Source: Coprinus comatus
Lineage: Eukaryota > Basidiomycota > Agaricomycetes > Agaricales > Agaricaceae
NCBI GenBank assembly: GCA_034638255.1
Contig: JAWPGT010000006.1
Location: 868,001-932,000 of the forward strand
DNA: 64,000 nt
Direction of reading: 5' to 3'
Shown here: positions 46,892-60,490 of the stretch, one piece after another
Layout of the letters: the number at the start of each line of letters is the position of its first letter
Numbering within the stretch: position 1 is the stretch's first letter
Notes under the pieces: generated by a model
Databases searched by the model: none
Seen by the model: only the letters and a program-made list of their open reading frames with translations
Told to the model about the DNA's origin: nothing
Position numbers and translations under genes: made by a program

Positions 46892-49800
46892 GGTCGGACT
46901 CTTTCTCAGCAGAGTTTGAGTACTATAAGATGATGTGTTGGATGTTGGATCTGTAGGATTTCCAATGAGCAGTTGGTTAGAGTCGATAAGTAAGCGGGTG
47001 TGGATGATACTAGTGAAGAATTGGATGTAATAAGCCCTCCTCAAGGCCTTGAGGCTGAGTCGAAGCTCCTTCGGTGGCTGCCGAGGTCCGGCCTAAATAT
47101 GTATGTGCATGCCCCGTTTTGAATTACAACATTCAACTGGAGCAAACGTAAGTATGGCTGAAACTGAGTCCATCGTTTGATGTAAAAGTTAGTAATACTA
47201 CTCAGGTACTCAACTTTGGTATGTACTCTTCTTTCAAGCTTTAGCCTGTAAATGGGGCGAGTCATCTTGGCTGTGTTATGCAGTACTTAACCTCTCTCAT
47301 CCACCATCGACTCCCACTGCATCCAACACTAGGGCCTCAAGTAGTACTTTGACGTCCCTCTAAAAGCTAAAATTACCAAAACATAGGCTTGCTAATGAAC
47401 AAGTTGTGACTTCAACACACGGTATTACTGGTAGAATCCCTTGGCGCCTGGAGACCCTCCACAAACATTGAATACTCTCGCTCCAAGCTTTTAGAAGTTA
47501 CCATTCAAACCGGAGGTTTATTTGTGACCTCAGATACCCGCGATCGGCGGCTAGGACTAGATCATATTGAACGTATACCATCGCATCACCCAGCACCGTG
47601 ATGATCACATTGTCACACAACGCTGAACAAAATACATAGGAGGATCATGATGTGATGCAAGGTAAACTTGTGTTTCAACTTCAACAGAACGTAAACTTCT
47701 TGGAGCGCCACCCCAATTGTAAGAGGGAGATACATATCATCATTAATTAATTGGTGATGGTGCTAGCTCTATTTAAAAAAGATTGTATGATTCGAACGGT
47801 TTATAGTAGTAGCTTCCGGCCAGCTTCGGGCACAGCACTTTTGAATGGTGGTCCTACTTAGTCACCAGTGAACTACTTCGGGTTTGTAGCCGTGCTGCTG
47901 ACCCAGAGATGAAAAGCGCTCTAAAGATCAATTTTCAACAAAAAAATTCCAAAGTAATGACAATATCGAGGAACTTTTGAGTACTGTCTCTTGACTCTTG
48001 TGTAAACTTGGCAACGAAAACACAGTATTCCCTCAATTGGTATGTAACACATTTTGAAGACAATTAACAAGATGCAAGTATACTTACTGAATCATCTGCT
48101 TCAACATTCCTGACGTGGGTAAAAAATAAAAAATAGATTCCAAATTAGAAATTTGGGTCATTATCATCCACGACAACATGTTGAAACTTGTTTGCACCAT
48201 AGAATTCGAAAGAGAACACACGCGCGTTATGGTCGTGGAGCAACATTTGTTTTTAGGCACACGACACAAGCCTCTCAAGAAGAGCGAGCCATGCAGCCAT
48301 GCTCCCTACGTACCACGCAGCGCCCAGTTTCTCTTCAGATTTACTTGAATTTACCTATGTATATTTACTGAAAGAAGCAGTGTAAGTGTGTACATACATA
48401 CAGTACTTACGAGAATTGGTAGAAAATAACTCCCTCGGTTTGGTTTGTTCCCGCAATGCTATTTTTGTCTGAGCAACCCCGAAACTGGTGCTTATTCGGA
48501 TACATGGTCCAAGCATATGTACACCAATGTCAAGCCGATGGCAATGAGAAGTTGAACTTGGTTCGTCAGTCTGATTTTAACGTGTACCAATCTGATGAGT
48601 ATCATAAATATGGATAAATGTGAATAGGTACAGAAGTTTCAGTTCTTCGATCTTCTCTTCTTTAACTACCATATGTACTATGAGGGAGGCCCTTAATTTC
48701 TCAAGCCGATCGGATTGTATAGTTATGAAGAATGCGAGAACTATCCAATAGCATATATCTCGTACTTGTAGTACTAATAGGTTGTGTGGCGGCCCCTGAG
48801 TCATCCCCGAAATAATCTCTACATCTAACTGCGTATATGTGTGTACTTGCCTTGGACCTGCCAGTAGGAGAAAGGATGAATATTTTTGAAAGACACCGCC
48901 GTCTTTTACGGTCATACCCTGTAAGATATATATAGACGCACTGAAGCCTCAAGTACTATTTTTTCTTCTTTGTATTTAATCGAAATTATTCTTCTCGTAT
49001 TTACTAATATAACAAAACCAAAGATTTTCTTCAACCAAAAACCGGGTGCGGAGGCCTGAAGGTGTACATCGGTAACATTCGGAGGATAAAAAAAAAAACT
49101 AAATACCAATACGATAACGTTTCAAAAATAGAACATGTGGGTTATGTATAAGTGGTATGCGGGATTTTCGCCTGACAAAATAGAACTTCGTACTCCAAAA
49201 GCTTCATACATCCCGAGTGTCTGATGTGTTGACATCACCCCACAAAGCTTTCGGAAATATGGAAAAGCTTTTCCGCAAACAATGATTACAATGACACCAT
49301 CGCCAACGTGAACGGAAAGTCACCCCAAGGTTCAAGCGTTCAGCCCACATACGTGGCACATACAACCATTACGACCCCCTCCCGAGTTCCCACCCAATTT
49401 CTCACGTATGGTTCGGAACGGTGAGGGTCAGTGCATAATTGAGTATACCAGGAGTCGTTCCCAATTGAATCCTGTCATGATGAGTATGCGCTGCGTTTCA
49501 ACTTGTCATTTTTATGCTGTTATAATGCAGTAGCTATTCAAGCCGTCCGAGTACTAAATAGCATATGTACTACATTTTCAATATTTCACTATCTCGAACT
49601 CTGATCAGTTATACCAAAAATATCTTGAGAAAAAACGAACTTAAAGTCCGTTCGTTAGTCGAGCGATAGGATTTAATCCGGTTTTTATAGGGTTAGAACT
49701 TGGATAGTCGGTGATTAGGGTTACATGAGATCGAGCTTGAAATCAACTCAAGTCCAATACATCATGCCGGGTTGAGCGTATATACGCAAAAGTTCTCACG

Positions 49801-52800
49801 ATCCATGAGGAGAAAAAAAGTGTGGGTTAAACTGATCATTGGCTAAAGCGCTAAATCATAGACGTGGACGTGTGCCAGTGAGGCTTTAGGGGCACGAGGT
49901 TTTTAGAAGATCGCTAATGGGTATTGTGGATGGATACACCATGCTGTGCCATTAACGCCGTCGGACATGAGTTGAAGGAATACTTGTACTTGGCATTCCG
50001 AGAGGATTCCGACTGGACGCATTGCATCTGAATCATAATCCGTGGAATTATCCGACTGGTTTCTGTGTGTAGTATGTAGTACTAAAAAAAGTTGTAAGTT
50101 GATCCATTCATAGTTCATACCGATGTCGATGAGCTTTAGAAGTTGAACTTCAGTGCTTCTTTTCAATGCTGTCTTCCTTTTGGAATGAGAATGTGTTTCC
50201 TGTTAAGTTAGTTAGTAGCAATTCGTGTGCGAGTACAAGCCTTGCTCAGTGGTATTATTTTGGCTCGAGTTCGAACTTTCGAACCAGTTGAATGTCTGAC
50301 ATGTGTGTATTACATTTGTGAGTTCTACGTCATGATTTGGTTTTTTGACATTTGACTGCGCAGATAATGTAACAATACGAAATTTCCGTCTCCTCAAAGT
50401 CAACATTTTTGAAATTGAAATTACAATAAAAATAACTTTACGGTAAAATGATTGTTTTTCTTCTTTTTGTTGCTAGTACACATAAGTTTTATGATGATCG
50501 CTGTCAATACTGCTGTTTCATGTACTGTTTTAATTCCCAGGAATCAGTTCTCAGCTAGTAGTTACAGCTGTTATTGAATATAATACTTACTTTCCATCAA
50601 ACAGCAACAGAAGCGGTTGGTAAGTTGATCGCGTCGTTACAAGAAAAAGTAATATGTAGCAAACCAATATCAATATCTTTTTCATCTGGCATTGGCATAC
50701 GCATCATGAATCATGAATCATTATTCCGACTCGCGAGGCGTGATGAGGCATGAGCATGTTTCAAAAAGAATGACAATAAACCCAGACGTCTTAGTCTTAA
50801 CTAAACAAAGCCCAAATTCTTCATCCAAGCAAGGGAGGTAACACGTTCACGATTTTTTTCTCCTTCAAATGTGGCCATAGGTAGATAGAACCAGGACTTT
50901 GACTCTTAGTATAGTATACTAGAACGATCATTCTCAATTATCCGGAGGAGTCTAGAGGCTGAGAACCAATAGTCGAACCCTGTCGGTATGTAGATCGTGG
51001 GGGTCATTAATTAACTAGTTGGTAAGTCGGGGTAGTTACTTGGTACTTGACAATTCTTCTAGGGGTTTTATTTCCATCAAACTTCTGTTTTTGCCAGGTG
51101 CTTAGTCCCTAGAAGCCAGTGTGTGTGTGTGTGGTATGTACTGCCACTCGGTAACTAGTAATTCTAATTCATTTGTGCCAAGGTTGACTTCGGTTAGCAC
51201 TAATAGTATTAGTATGTTGTTGTATTGAATGATTTTATGGAAGTGTCGTACTACTTTGTTTTGTAAAGCGGTCTTGTCGCTATTGATGTAATATATGTAC
51301 CCCGTTTGAACTTGGAGCATGAGCGCGTGGTTTGACAGGTTTCTTTTTTTGATGCCAATGTGTTAGTGGATGATGGTGCAGGTGAGTCGCGAAACAGAAT
51401 CATCAGTTTTGCATCATTATCAGTGCATCATAATCCACCATCATCATCGTGAGCATGAGGTCTTGGCTTCGATCATTTTGTGGTTTTTTTTTAGAGCAAT
51501 GGGGAGCATAGTAAAAAAAAAAAAAAGTTAACTAGCCTATGTAGTAGTAGTGGTATGTAGTACTAAGAAAATTTACTAACCTTCTCTCCGGAGTCACAAC
51601 AAAAGAAGTTCTCAATTCTATTTCCGAACCTCAGGTCGAGTGTGAGGGTTATCTATGTTAAGCTCGACCTTGAGTATTTTGGAAAAAAAAAATAGTCTGA
51701 CCGTATGTACAATCATCATTCATCTCTCAATTCATAAAAGTAATTCTAACTTCGGTGTATGTATTGTACAATATCTGTTTTGTGTAAGTATGCAAGTTCA
51801 ATTCAACATAAACGAACCAGTATCAATGATACCCGAAAAAAAAACACGTTTTTAGCGAATTGACACGCACCTGTCAGCTTTTTTTGTTACGATCATAGTA
51901 AGTAAAGAGTAATAAAAAAAAGGAGCGGCTTCCCACTCTCGCGTGCCAATTCATCAACCAATCACATTTCTCTTATTCTTTAAAACGGCCATACATGGAA
52001 AATTCGGAGGTATATAGAAAAGTATTTAATTGGACCGGTTGGTGTGCTATTCTTAGTAGGACTTTCGAAGGAGTCTTTTGCTCTCTCCTACTGTTACTGA
52101 GAGTGTACCATTACTAGGTACTCTTGTAATGGTCTTGGAACTCGGCCAAAGGGCATTGTATTCCGAAGCCGAACAGGTTTTGTCCCCTAGGGAGCATATA
52201 TGATTGCTATGTGGAGAATCAAATGCTTATATTAATTTTGTGTAACGTGTTAAGTTGATGCACGAGTAAGACATGGTATCATCTCGCGTTAATAGGAAAC
52301 AGATGTGCTAAAAAAAATGATGATCGGAGGGAGGTAGATTGTTGGAGTATTAAGGAGCGATAACTATACCTTGTTGTTGATCAAGTTAGACTCGAAGGGA
52401 GGACCGCAGTTTGCTTCGGTTCGTAAACCTTCGAAGCTTTCTGAGATTAGGTCTCCTTTCCACATTTCTAGTGACACTAAACCCCTTTCAGTCCAGATAT
52501 ACACAGTTTATTTCATTCAGTCATCTTTGGTACTGGGCAGAAATCTTGGCGAGCAGAGAATTACCTCTTAAAAGATCTCCTGACCATCGGGGTACACGAC
52601 AGACCCTTCTAAATTGTAACGATTGTCAATCCGCGTAGTACCCGGCCCGTCGGAATGTAGTGATTATATGAACATATAACTATGTGAGAGCTGTATTGAG
52701 AGGGGTGGTCAACCATGAGTTTTTTCGGAATGGTTGATATGTTTAAATTTGGATTAGTTGTGTGTCTTCTAAACCCGGCTTGGCAGTGATCTTCCTTCTA

Positions 52801-54330
52801 ATATAAAGATTCAACACCGTCGCCTTGGCATCGAGAGATTGTACAACTTCTTTGAATGGATAGGAAATGGTAACGAGTTGGTGTGTCGGTCGGGAGTGAA
52901 TTTTTTCTTCTCCTCGTCGACTCGTGAGTACTAGGGAAGAAGTTGTGGGTGTACGCGCGTTGGTTATACCATTTTTGGTCGACCCCTATAGAACGTTTAG
53001 AAATACCAAGCAAATACTATCGTGATGGACAAGCCACAAAAGTTGATGATGTTCCATTCCATTTCTCTTGCCAAAGCCTGACTTAGTACAGAAAAGTAGA
53101 ATTGGTTACCCTGGTACTTGCTCACGAGCCATTATGAGAAGTGCAAGTGACTAGGAGACCGTTCAATTTGTTTCCATCCACCTTCTGAAAAGGGGGGTCT
53201 TACACCCGATGTTGACACAGCATGAGTTGTATCGATGATTATTCATTAAGAGAGGATTTATCATAATCCTATAGTTAGTTCCCTTTGAAAGCGAGAAATA
53301 CTTCTGGTAGAATGTTGAACGCGTTGTTTTTGTGGCTGGCGTCGGATAATTATCCGATTGGAACCAGGTATTTGATACTTACCTTGACCTAGAATTTGTT
53401 CAGTTCAAGAGTTGCATGGGTTTGTGCGATGCAGTTGGTCCCAGAAAGTTTAAGCGGGTGGTTGTTTACCTATGCCATCGGTCACTCATATGAGGATAGG
53501 AAGTGGGAAAAGGTTGTACCCGCTCGAAGCCTCCGAAGGTGTGAACGAACCGATCAAAATTGCAGATTATGCAGATATCTTGGGAACTAGACATATTCGC
53601 TTCGTGTTCGAGGTTGGGTCTTGTTAAGCGACTCAGAATGAGTTGGATGTGTAGACACTCAGCCAGCAGGAAAACATCAACCGGGTTAGCTGTCAGGCAT
53701 CTGACGTCACACGAGTTCGCACCGATGGATATCCGTTGCGAGCACGAGGCTGGCGTTTTGTTGGGAGGAAATTGGTTTATTCAGTGTGATTTTGGCATTA
53801 TAACTAGTGATCACGTAGTAAGCCGACACCGCACGGGTCAGATACGATCCATAGACCTGGGCCGGTTCTGCCGAGCGTCGCCCTCACTGACGAGCAGAGT
53901 GGTTTATGCCATGGGCAGCAGTTGGGGTATTTATTGGTATCTACGGGGGGTAACCACATGCCGCGGCATCGTGGCGGTATGTCCCGATGGTTCAGCACTG
54001 GGTCGTCCGCTGAACACTCGGGGCATACGGTATAAGGAAAATTACAGAATAGTGGCGTGGGGATAGATAGGACAAGCCGGGCAGACTGGCTCGATCGCAC
54101 AACACGGCTCAAGTTGAAGCGGCGCGGGCTGTGTTTGTGTGTGTTTGTGCGCAGATAGATGAAATAAAAGGCAACATATTGTCCGCCTCCACCTTCCTTC
54201 TCCTCTTCACAACTCTTGTCATCGCTCTCCGCCTTTCGGTGCCGTTTTAGACTGCAATACCCCTTGTTTTGAAAACCCTCCCAACTAGGGTACTCGTCCG
54301 CGAGTAAACGCTCCACTGAATTTTACCACA
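46892..54330. other. Gene-poor interval of 7.4 kb upstream of PMA1
   Basis: No open frame longer than about 170 codons and no protein motif was recognised on either strand. I also see no transposon-type coding remnant, no tRNA with convincing A and B boxes, and no rRNA. Composition is AT-rich until about 53.4 kb, then more GC-rich up to PMA1. A poly-A/T and short CA/TG repeat (about 51120-51133) are present. The last kilobase is probably the PMA1 promoter. The rest could hold unrecognised non-coding RNAs or decayed repeats. Confidence 0.55.
53958..53969. promoter_or_regulatory. 12-bp perfect palindrome ATGCCGCGGCAT upstream of PMA1
   Basis: A perfect inverted repeat with CCG/CGG half-sites, about 360 bases upstream of the PMA1 ATG and inside the GC-rich block. 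CGG/CCG half-site palindromes are typical binding sites of Zn2Cys6 dimers. Function is inferred from form only. Confidence 0.4.
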
Positions 54331-57300
54331 ATGTCAACCCCAGAAAAAGAACCCGGCCCAACAAGCACTCCCCCAGACGCTGCTGTACCAGAAGAAAAAA
54401 GAGTTAGACAATACAAGGATTTTGGTCATGAGGAGGAAAAACCTACCCGTACGTTCCCGCAACCCAACTGTTCGTGACACGTCGTTAACCGGTTGATTGT
54501 TCAGATGCCAATGTTGATATGTCTACGGTTAGCTCACTTGGCATCTTCCTATTTTTGTCCTGCTGAATTTCCTTTTCCCCTCAGATTGAACTAAAGGCAG
54601 AAGACTTGTACGACAAGGAGAAGGTCGATCTCGAAACCATTGTTATAGACGATGTCTTTAAACTCCTCCAATGTACCGAGGACGGTCTTACTCCCGAAGA
54701 GGCCGTTCGCCGTCTCGATTTGTTTGGTCCCAATAGGTTGGAACAAGAGGATCAGAACCCTTTCCTCCAGGTACGTTATCGACGTCTTCTTGCGTTTTCC
54801 ATGATTGCTTATTGCTCTCCAGTTCTTGAGTTTCATGTGGAACCCCCTTTCCTGGGTCATGGAGGCTGCTGCTCTTGTCGCTATCGCTCTTTCCAATGGT
54901 GATCACCGTGCTCCCGACTGGCCCGATTTCGTCGGTATCGTCTTCCTCCTTTTCGTCAACTCTGCAATCGGTTTCTACGAAGAACGCAACGCTGGTAATG
55001 CTGTCAAGGCTCTCATGGACTCACTCGCTCCCAAGGCCAAGGTCAAGCGTAACGGCTCTTGGTCTGAAATCGAATCCGCCGACCTAGTTCCTGGTGATAT
55101 GGTTGCCTTCAAGATTGGTGACATTGTTCCTGCCGACTGTCGTCTCACCGAAGCCATCAATGTCTCTATCGATCAAGCCGCGCTTACTGGTGAATCTCTG
55201 CCTCAGTCCAAGAAGGCCGGAGACCAATGTTTCTCGTGAGTGTCCTCCGTTGAAACTCGGGCGAAATTTTCACTGACACACTTGTACAGTGGTTCTACCT
55301 GTAAGCAGGGTGAGGCTGAAGGTGTCGTCATCGCCACTGGTGCAAATACTTTCTTCGGTCGTGCTGCTTCTCTCGTCGGTCAAGACGATGACACCACCGG
55401 TCACTTGCAGAAGATTCTTGCCCAGATTGGTTCATTCTGTCTCATCACCATCGGTATCTTCGTCATTGCTGAGATCTTCTGTCTCTACGCCGGCTTCCGC
55501 TACAGGTACCGCCGTGGTCTCGACAACATCCTCGTCCTCTTGATCGGCGGTATTCCCATTGCCATGCCCACTGTCTTGTCCGTCACTCTCGCCGTCGGTG
55601 CCCAACAGCTCGCCAAGTATAAGGCGATTGTCACCCGTATCACCGCTATCGAAGAATTAGCTGGTGTTACCATCCTCTGTTCAGACAAGACCGGTACTCT
55701 CACCACCAATAAGCTCACCATTGATCGCAACACCATCCGTACCTATGGTCCTTTCTCTGATGACGATGTTGTCCTGCTTGCCGCTTATGCCTCCCGTACC
55801 GAGAACCAGGATGCCATTGACACTTCCGTCGTTGCTGCTGTTGGTGACCCCGCTCGCGCTCGTGCTGGTATCAAGCTCCTTGACTTCAAGCCCTTCAACC
55901 CTGTTGACAAGCGTACCGAAATCACTTACCTCGAGGAAGCTACTGGCAAGCTCAAGCGTGTCACCAAGGGTATGACTGGTATTATCATCGAACTTTGCAC
56001 TCGCAACAAGACCGAGGAAATTGAGAATAGGTTGGAAGCTGATGTCGAAGAATACGCTACACGTGGTCTTCGTGCTCTTGCCGTTGCTTATGAGGAACTC
56101 GATGGTGATGACCCAGAGGCTGAGGGTAATGGTTTCGAACTCATTGGTCTCCTCGCCATTTTCGATCCTCCTCGTTCCGATACTAAGCAGACGATCGACG
56201 ATGCTCTCGCCCTCGGTGTCAAGGTTAAGATGGTTACTGGTGATCAGCTCGCCATTGCAAAGGAAACCGGTCGTCGTCTCGGTCTTGGTGACCACATGTA
56301 CCCCGCTAAGGTCTTGAAGGATGGTCCCGCTCCCGGTGGCAAGCACGCGACTCTTGATGATATGATTATGGATGCCGATGGTTTCGCTGGAGTCTTCCCC
56401 GAGCACAAGTATGAGATCGTCAAGCGTCTCCAAGGTCTCGGTCACTTGTGTGCCATGACTGGTGACGGTGCTAACGATGCCCCTGCTTTGTCTCGTGCTA
56501 ACGTCGGTATCGCTGTCGAAGGTGCTACTGACGCTGCTCGTGGTGCTGCTGATATCGTCTTGACTGAGCCCGGTCTTTCTACCATTGTCCATGCTATCCG
56601 CCAATCCCGTGTTATCTTCCAACGTATGCGCAACTACTCCATCTACGCATGTGCTGTTACCATTCGTATTGTTGTCTGTTTCGCCATCCTCGCATTCGCT
56701 TACAAATTTGATTTCCCTCCCTTCATGATTTTGATTATCGCGCTTCTCAATGACGGTACCATCATGACACTTTCCCTCGATCGTGTGCTTCCTTCGATGA
56801 CCCCTGATAGTTGGGATCTGGCGGAAATTTTCTCTTTTGCTATCGCCTATGGTCTTTATCTCACTGCCTCCACGTACGTTTCATTCCATCCATCTTATAC
56901 ATTTACTTACCCACTTCCATAGTATCGCTCTTGTTTGTGTTATCATCGAGACCACATTCTTCCAGGATAGGTTCGGTGTCTCGCTCACCAATGCTCCCGG
57001 TGAACCCGTTCTTCCCAACGACAGACAACTCCACATGGTTATCTACCTCCAAGTTGCCATTATTTCCCAGGCTTTGATCTTCGTCACTCGTTCCCACAGC
57101 TTCTTCTTCATGGAGCGTCCTTCCGTTGCACTCTTCGGTGCTTTCTGTATCGCTCAACTGGTTTCTTCCATCATTGCCGCCTATGGTAATTGGGGCTTCA
57201 CTGACATTGAGGCTATCTCTGGTGGATGGATTGGTATTGTTTGGGTTTGGGTAAGTTGCTTTCCTCTACACCACATTGACAACTGCTTATGTTTTATGTA

Positions 57301-57622
57301 GAACATCGTCTGGTTTATTCCCCTCGATTGGATCAAGTTTGGCATGAAGGCTACTGTCATTAGGTGGCTCCGTGAACGTCGTGAACACCAATTGCAAGAA
57401 ACTGGTGCCGGTGTCCCCATGCATCGCACTACATCCCGTGCTACCTCTATCCACGAATCCCTGTATTCGAACCGTGTCTCGTTCATCAAGCGCGCCGCTC
57501 GTCATGTTGGTCTTGGCAGCAAGGTTTCCGTCAAGCCTGAAGAACTACAACGCTTCAGCAGTATCCAAGCTCAACGCGTCGGTGCTACCCTTGCTCGTAA
57601 CCCTAGTCGCACCCAGGCATAA
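54331..57622 (+). CDS. PMA1: Plasma-membrane proton-pumping P-type ATPase
   Basis: Pma1 uses ATP to pump protons out of the cell and powers nutrient uptake. Seven exons (54331-54448, 54506-54528, 54585-54770, 54823-55235, 55290-56873, 56923-57250, 57302-57622) join to 991 codons, giving 990 residues. In order: an acidic N-tail; [21 protein letters not shown] (TM1-2); the actuator [16 protein letters not shown]4 [13 protein letters not shown]; the phosphorylation loop [15 protein letters not shown] with the catalytic Asp; [30 protein letters not shown]; the hinge [20 protein letters not shown]; and further C-terminal helices. The tail ([19 protein letters not shown], ending NPSRTQA) is the basidiomycete-type regulatory domain. 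Exon 2 is only 23 nt. The pyrimidine-rich leader suits strong expression. Codon use is markedly C-ending compared with neighbouring genes, as expected for a very abundant protein. Confidence 0.96.
54506..54528 (+). other. 23-nt micro-exon in PMA1
   Basis: AT-GCC-AAT-GTT-GAT-ATG-TCT-ACG lies between introns 54449-54505 (57 nt) and 54529-54584 (56 nt). It joins PT-H-ANVDMST-IELKAED in frame. Skipping it would shift the frame. Confidence 0.8.
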
Positions 57623-60490
57623 AGGAATTTATAATTCATCCATTCATCTCGTGTCATCATCTATCTCTCTCTGTCTTACCACGCATCCTATCTATTAACA
57701 ATGTACTTTAGACCTTCCGCTTTTGGTGTGCTTGTCCACTACGTTGACACATCATGTCCCTCCTTGCATATCCTTCATGTTTTTCCATGTCTCTTCGAAT
57801 ACCCTGGGAAATAATTGGAATGGTCTTACATATTGGTTGGTTGTGTGTTCTGAGTGTGTATGATAGCAAGGTATATGGATGATGATCAAGATCCTCCTGG
57901 TATTTTTGTATATCTTTTTTTAGTTGCTTTACATCTTTCTCTTGTTTCTCATCTGTTAATAATTTCCTGTCATGGTTTTTGTTGCTTTATTTTTAATGAT
58001 CCTGCACGACTGCTTGGCTGTTAACTCCCTAGTAATTCCTTAGCATTACAATTACCTCCAAAAAGATCTCAAAACGCACATAGAATAGAATATATCCTTT
58101 TCTTTATCAATCAAATTTGCTATTGGAAACAAACAACATATCTTCCTCTTGATTGAGTGGTGATTTCATTCCGGTACCTAGAACTTGGTATTTGGTGATT
58201 TGTTCGGTAAGTCTAATAAGCGAAGTTCAAGTCTGAGATCTGAGATCTAAGATCGCAGTGTTTTCAATACAGAGTATCTTTCCTTCTTTTTTCAATTTGA
58301 CAAATATGGGTTCGCGTACTTGAATGAGTATATATTGAATCTGTATTGAATACGGACTTTAGTGAGTGTTTTTAACGTTTAATGTTTCCAAAAGTGTTCC
58401 CCTCCCCAGTCACGCGTTTGTGATTAATTATAATTTTCGATTAATGTTTGAAATGTTTAATGAATCATTTAATCAATGTTGTGTACCTGGCCCTGGGCAT
58501 CAGGGAGTAAGCCTGGAGTAAGCGATTATACATAAGTAAGAGATTATAAGAGGCTAGGTAGGTAGGTGCTTAAGTGCGATCACGGTCAAAACAAGGCCAA
58601 GATCGGTTCATTTGGAATTAAATAAAAAGTCCTCAAGTGCCTAGATAACTTACCTTGTATGTGTTATTTATCAGTCAGGCAGCTATGCGAAGTATTTCGG
58701 TAAAGTCTCGGTTCAAACTTCAATTTGATTGGCAATAAATATTGATTAGTTGATAGCCGAAAATGCGGTAAGGCGTGGTTGTACTCAAAAGAACTCGTCG
58801 ATTTTGTGGTGTGCGTACGTATTCATCATAGGCACGGTTTGATGATGATGATGATGATGTATGTGATGTCTAATATTGGGGTTGATAGGCTTGAGTAGCT
58901 TGAGTTTTGGTATATTATTGTGGCACCTAACAAGTTGAACTTTGGAGTAGATCCCTCTGTTTTTTTTTTTTTTTTTTTTTTTGTGAATACCGTCGAAATT
59001 TTATTCATTCATTATTATTTAGGTTTATGTTCATTATGATATGGGAGGTTTCTGAAGTCTTGAGTGTTGTTGCAGTTGGATGTGAGACTTTTTGTGTAGG
59101 TAATGTTTTTCGTTCGATGAAAGTGACTCAGTGGTTTCAAATGGTTCAAACGTTCAAGCTCGAGACTGGACTGGCTGAACTTCTGGGGTTGTTCTGATTA
59201 AGAAAACGTAGGCTTAGCTGAACCGAAAGTCAGCGCAAGTTCGGATAGTAGTTGCCCTTTCAAAAATTTAATGCGTTATATCAGCGAGTACATTATAATT
59301 TATGACGTCACTTGCTATTAATGATTGGTATCGGTGAGCACTGACTGGGTAAACAACGTTTCTCCCCCTTTTATTGCCAGGTCCAAGTCTCTATAGATTG
59401 GAATTAGGAGTGGACAGCATTGTGGCTATGGTCTCTCGACTTCTTAGTGACATGGAGAAACTTGAATGTGGATAGCTATTGACGGAAGGCTTTGGTGTGG
59501 ACCATTTTCATTCATCATACGCAGTAATGTTTGGTACTCGGATCGATACCATTATAAGGACAATTCTCGCACCAATATTCCCCCGCAGCCACTCTCCACA
59601 GTTTCTGGTGCTCTCCTACACAGCGCGCTGATGCCATATCGTTGACCTATAACTGACATAGTGATGCTTCTTAAGCCTGAAGTAGAATTTTTGGGGTTGA
59701 TTTGTACCGATACACACAGGGAAAACCCTCGTTGATGGCATTGGAGTTTCTAATTTTGAATTATGTGAGGAGCCCAAAGTTTAAGCTATTTTTTCCGTGT
59801 ACGGCGTCGGTTTTTAGCTCGGCGGTTTGGGTAGTCTTCTTTGAATTGGTTCGTTATCGGGGTATTTAGTGGAGTGCGATTTTCAGCCTGATGTCAGTAT
59901 TTCTCATCATAGACACTTTGAACACTTCATTGACATGTCGTATGTATCGGAGAAAATAACTGGGGGAAGAATGTTAGTTAGTGTGTAATTGGCAAGTGCA
60001 TTGATATCAATGGTAATGGGTGGTTCCAATTTTGATGCGAAGGGTACGCCTCCCTGGTGTACCGTTGGATTATCACCACCGTTAGAGGGGCATAAGGGGT
60101 GAACGCCGAGTAAAGTGTGGATTCAATTGATTATAAGTCTTCCTTCTCAGCTCGGATGCTTGTTCCTCGGGTCCTGGATAGGTATACAGCGGTGACAATG
60201 AAACGATGTGTAGTCCACGGGGTTCAAAGACCGAGAGAAAAAGTTACATTGCAGGTGGATATAGGGACTGGCGATGAGGTTGACCAGAGTATGTCCAAAC
60301 GAGAAGAGAAGCCATATTTCCGGTCAAAAGATTGCGGGATGAAGTCAAGATATTCTCATTTATCAAAGTGTAGAGCAGGTGCAGAGCCGTTAATTGGAAC
60401 AGACACACGAGCACGTGACCGTCGCGTTCTGGCGCGACCAACCTTGGTGCCGTGGTTCTCATTAACAACTGGCCATTGCGCCGATAAGTG
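57623..60490. other. Intergenic, 2.9 kb, no gene seen
   Basis: Between PMA1 and the condensin gene. It has a pyrimidine-rich 3' flank, a GAT microsatellite (about 58841-58859) and a 23-base T homopolymer (58960-58982). A 124-codon plus-strand frame at 60117-60491 overlaps the condensin leader and has no motif. No RNA gene was recognised. Confidence 0.55.
58841..58982 (+). repeat. GAT trinucleotide run and 23-base poly-T tract
   Basis: GATGATGATGATGATGATG at about 58841-58859, and uninterrupted T from 58960 to 58982. The homopolymer is the longest in the window and likely to be length-variable. Confidence 0.8.

Noticed and set aside
47770..47800. Minus-strand GTTCGAATC, like a tRNA B box
   Set aside because: The flanking bases do not form a T-arm stem, and no A box or acceptor stem lies at the right distance.
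53560..54066. 168-codon plus-strand open frame upstream of PMA1
   Set aside because: No recognisable domain, mixed composition and the position of the PMA1 promoter. It is most likely open by chance in GC-richer DNA.
55681..56622. 313-codon minus-strand open frame
   Set aside because: It is a mirror of the strongly biased PMA1 coding frame (C-ending codons open the antisense frame). The sense product is unmistakable.
58640..58660. AACTTACCTTG resembling the U1 snRNA 5' end
   Set aside because: One base is out of register and nothing downstream resembles U1 stem-loops or an Sm site.
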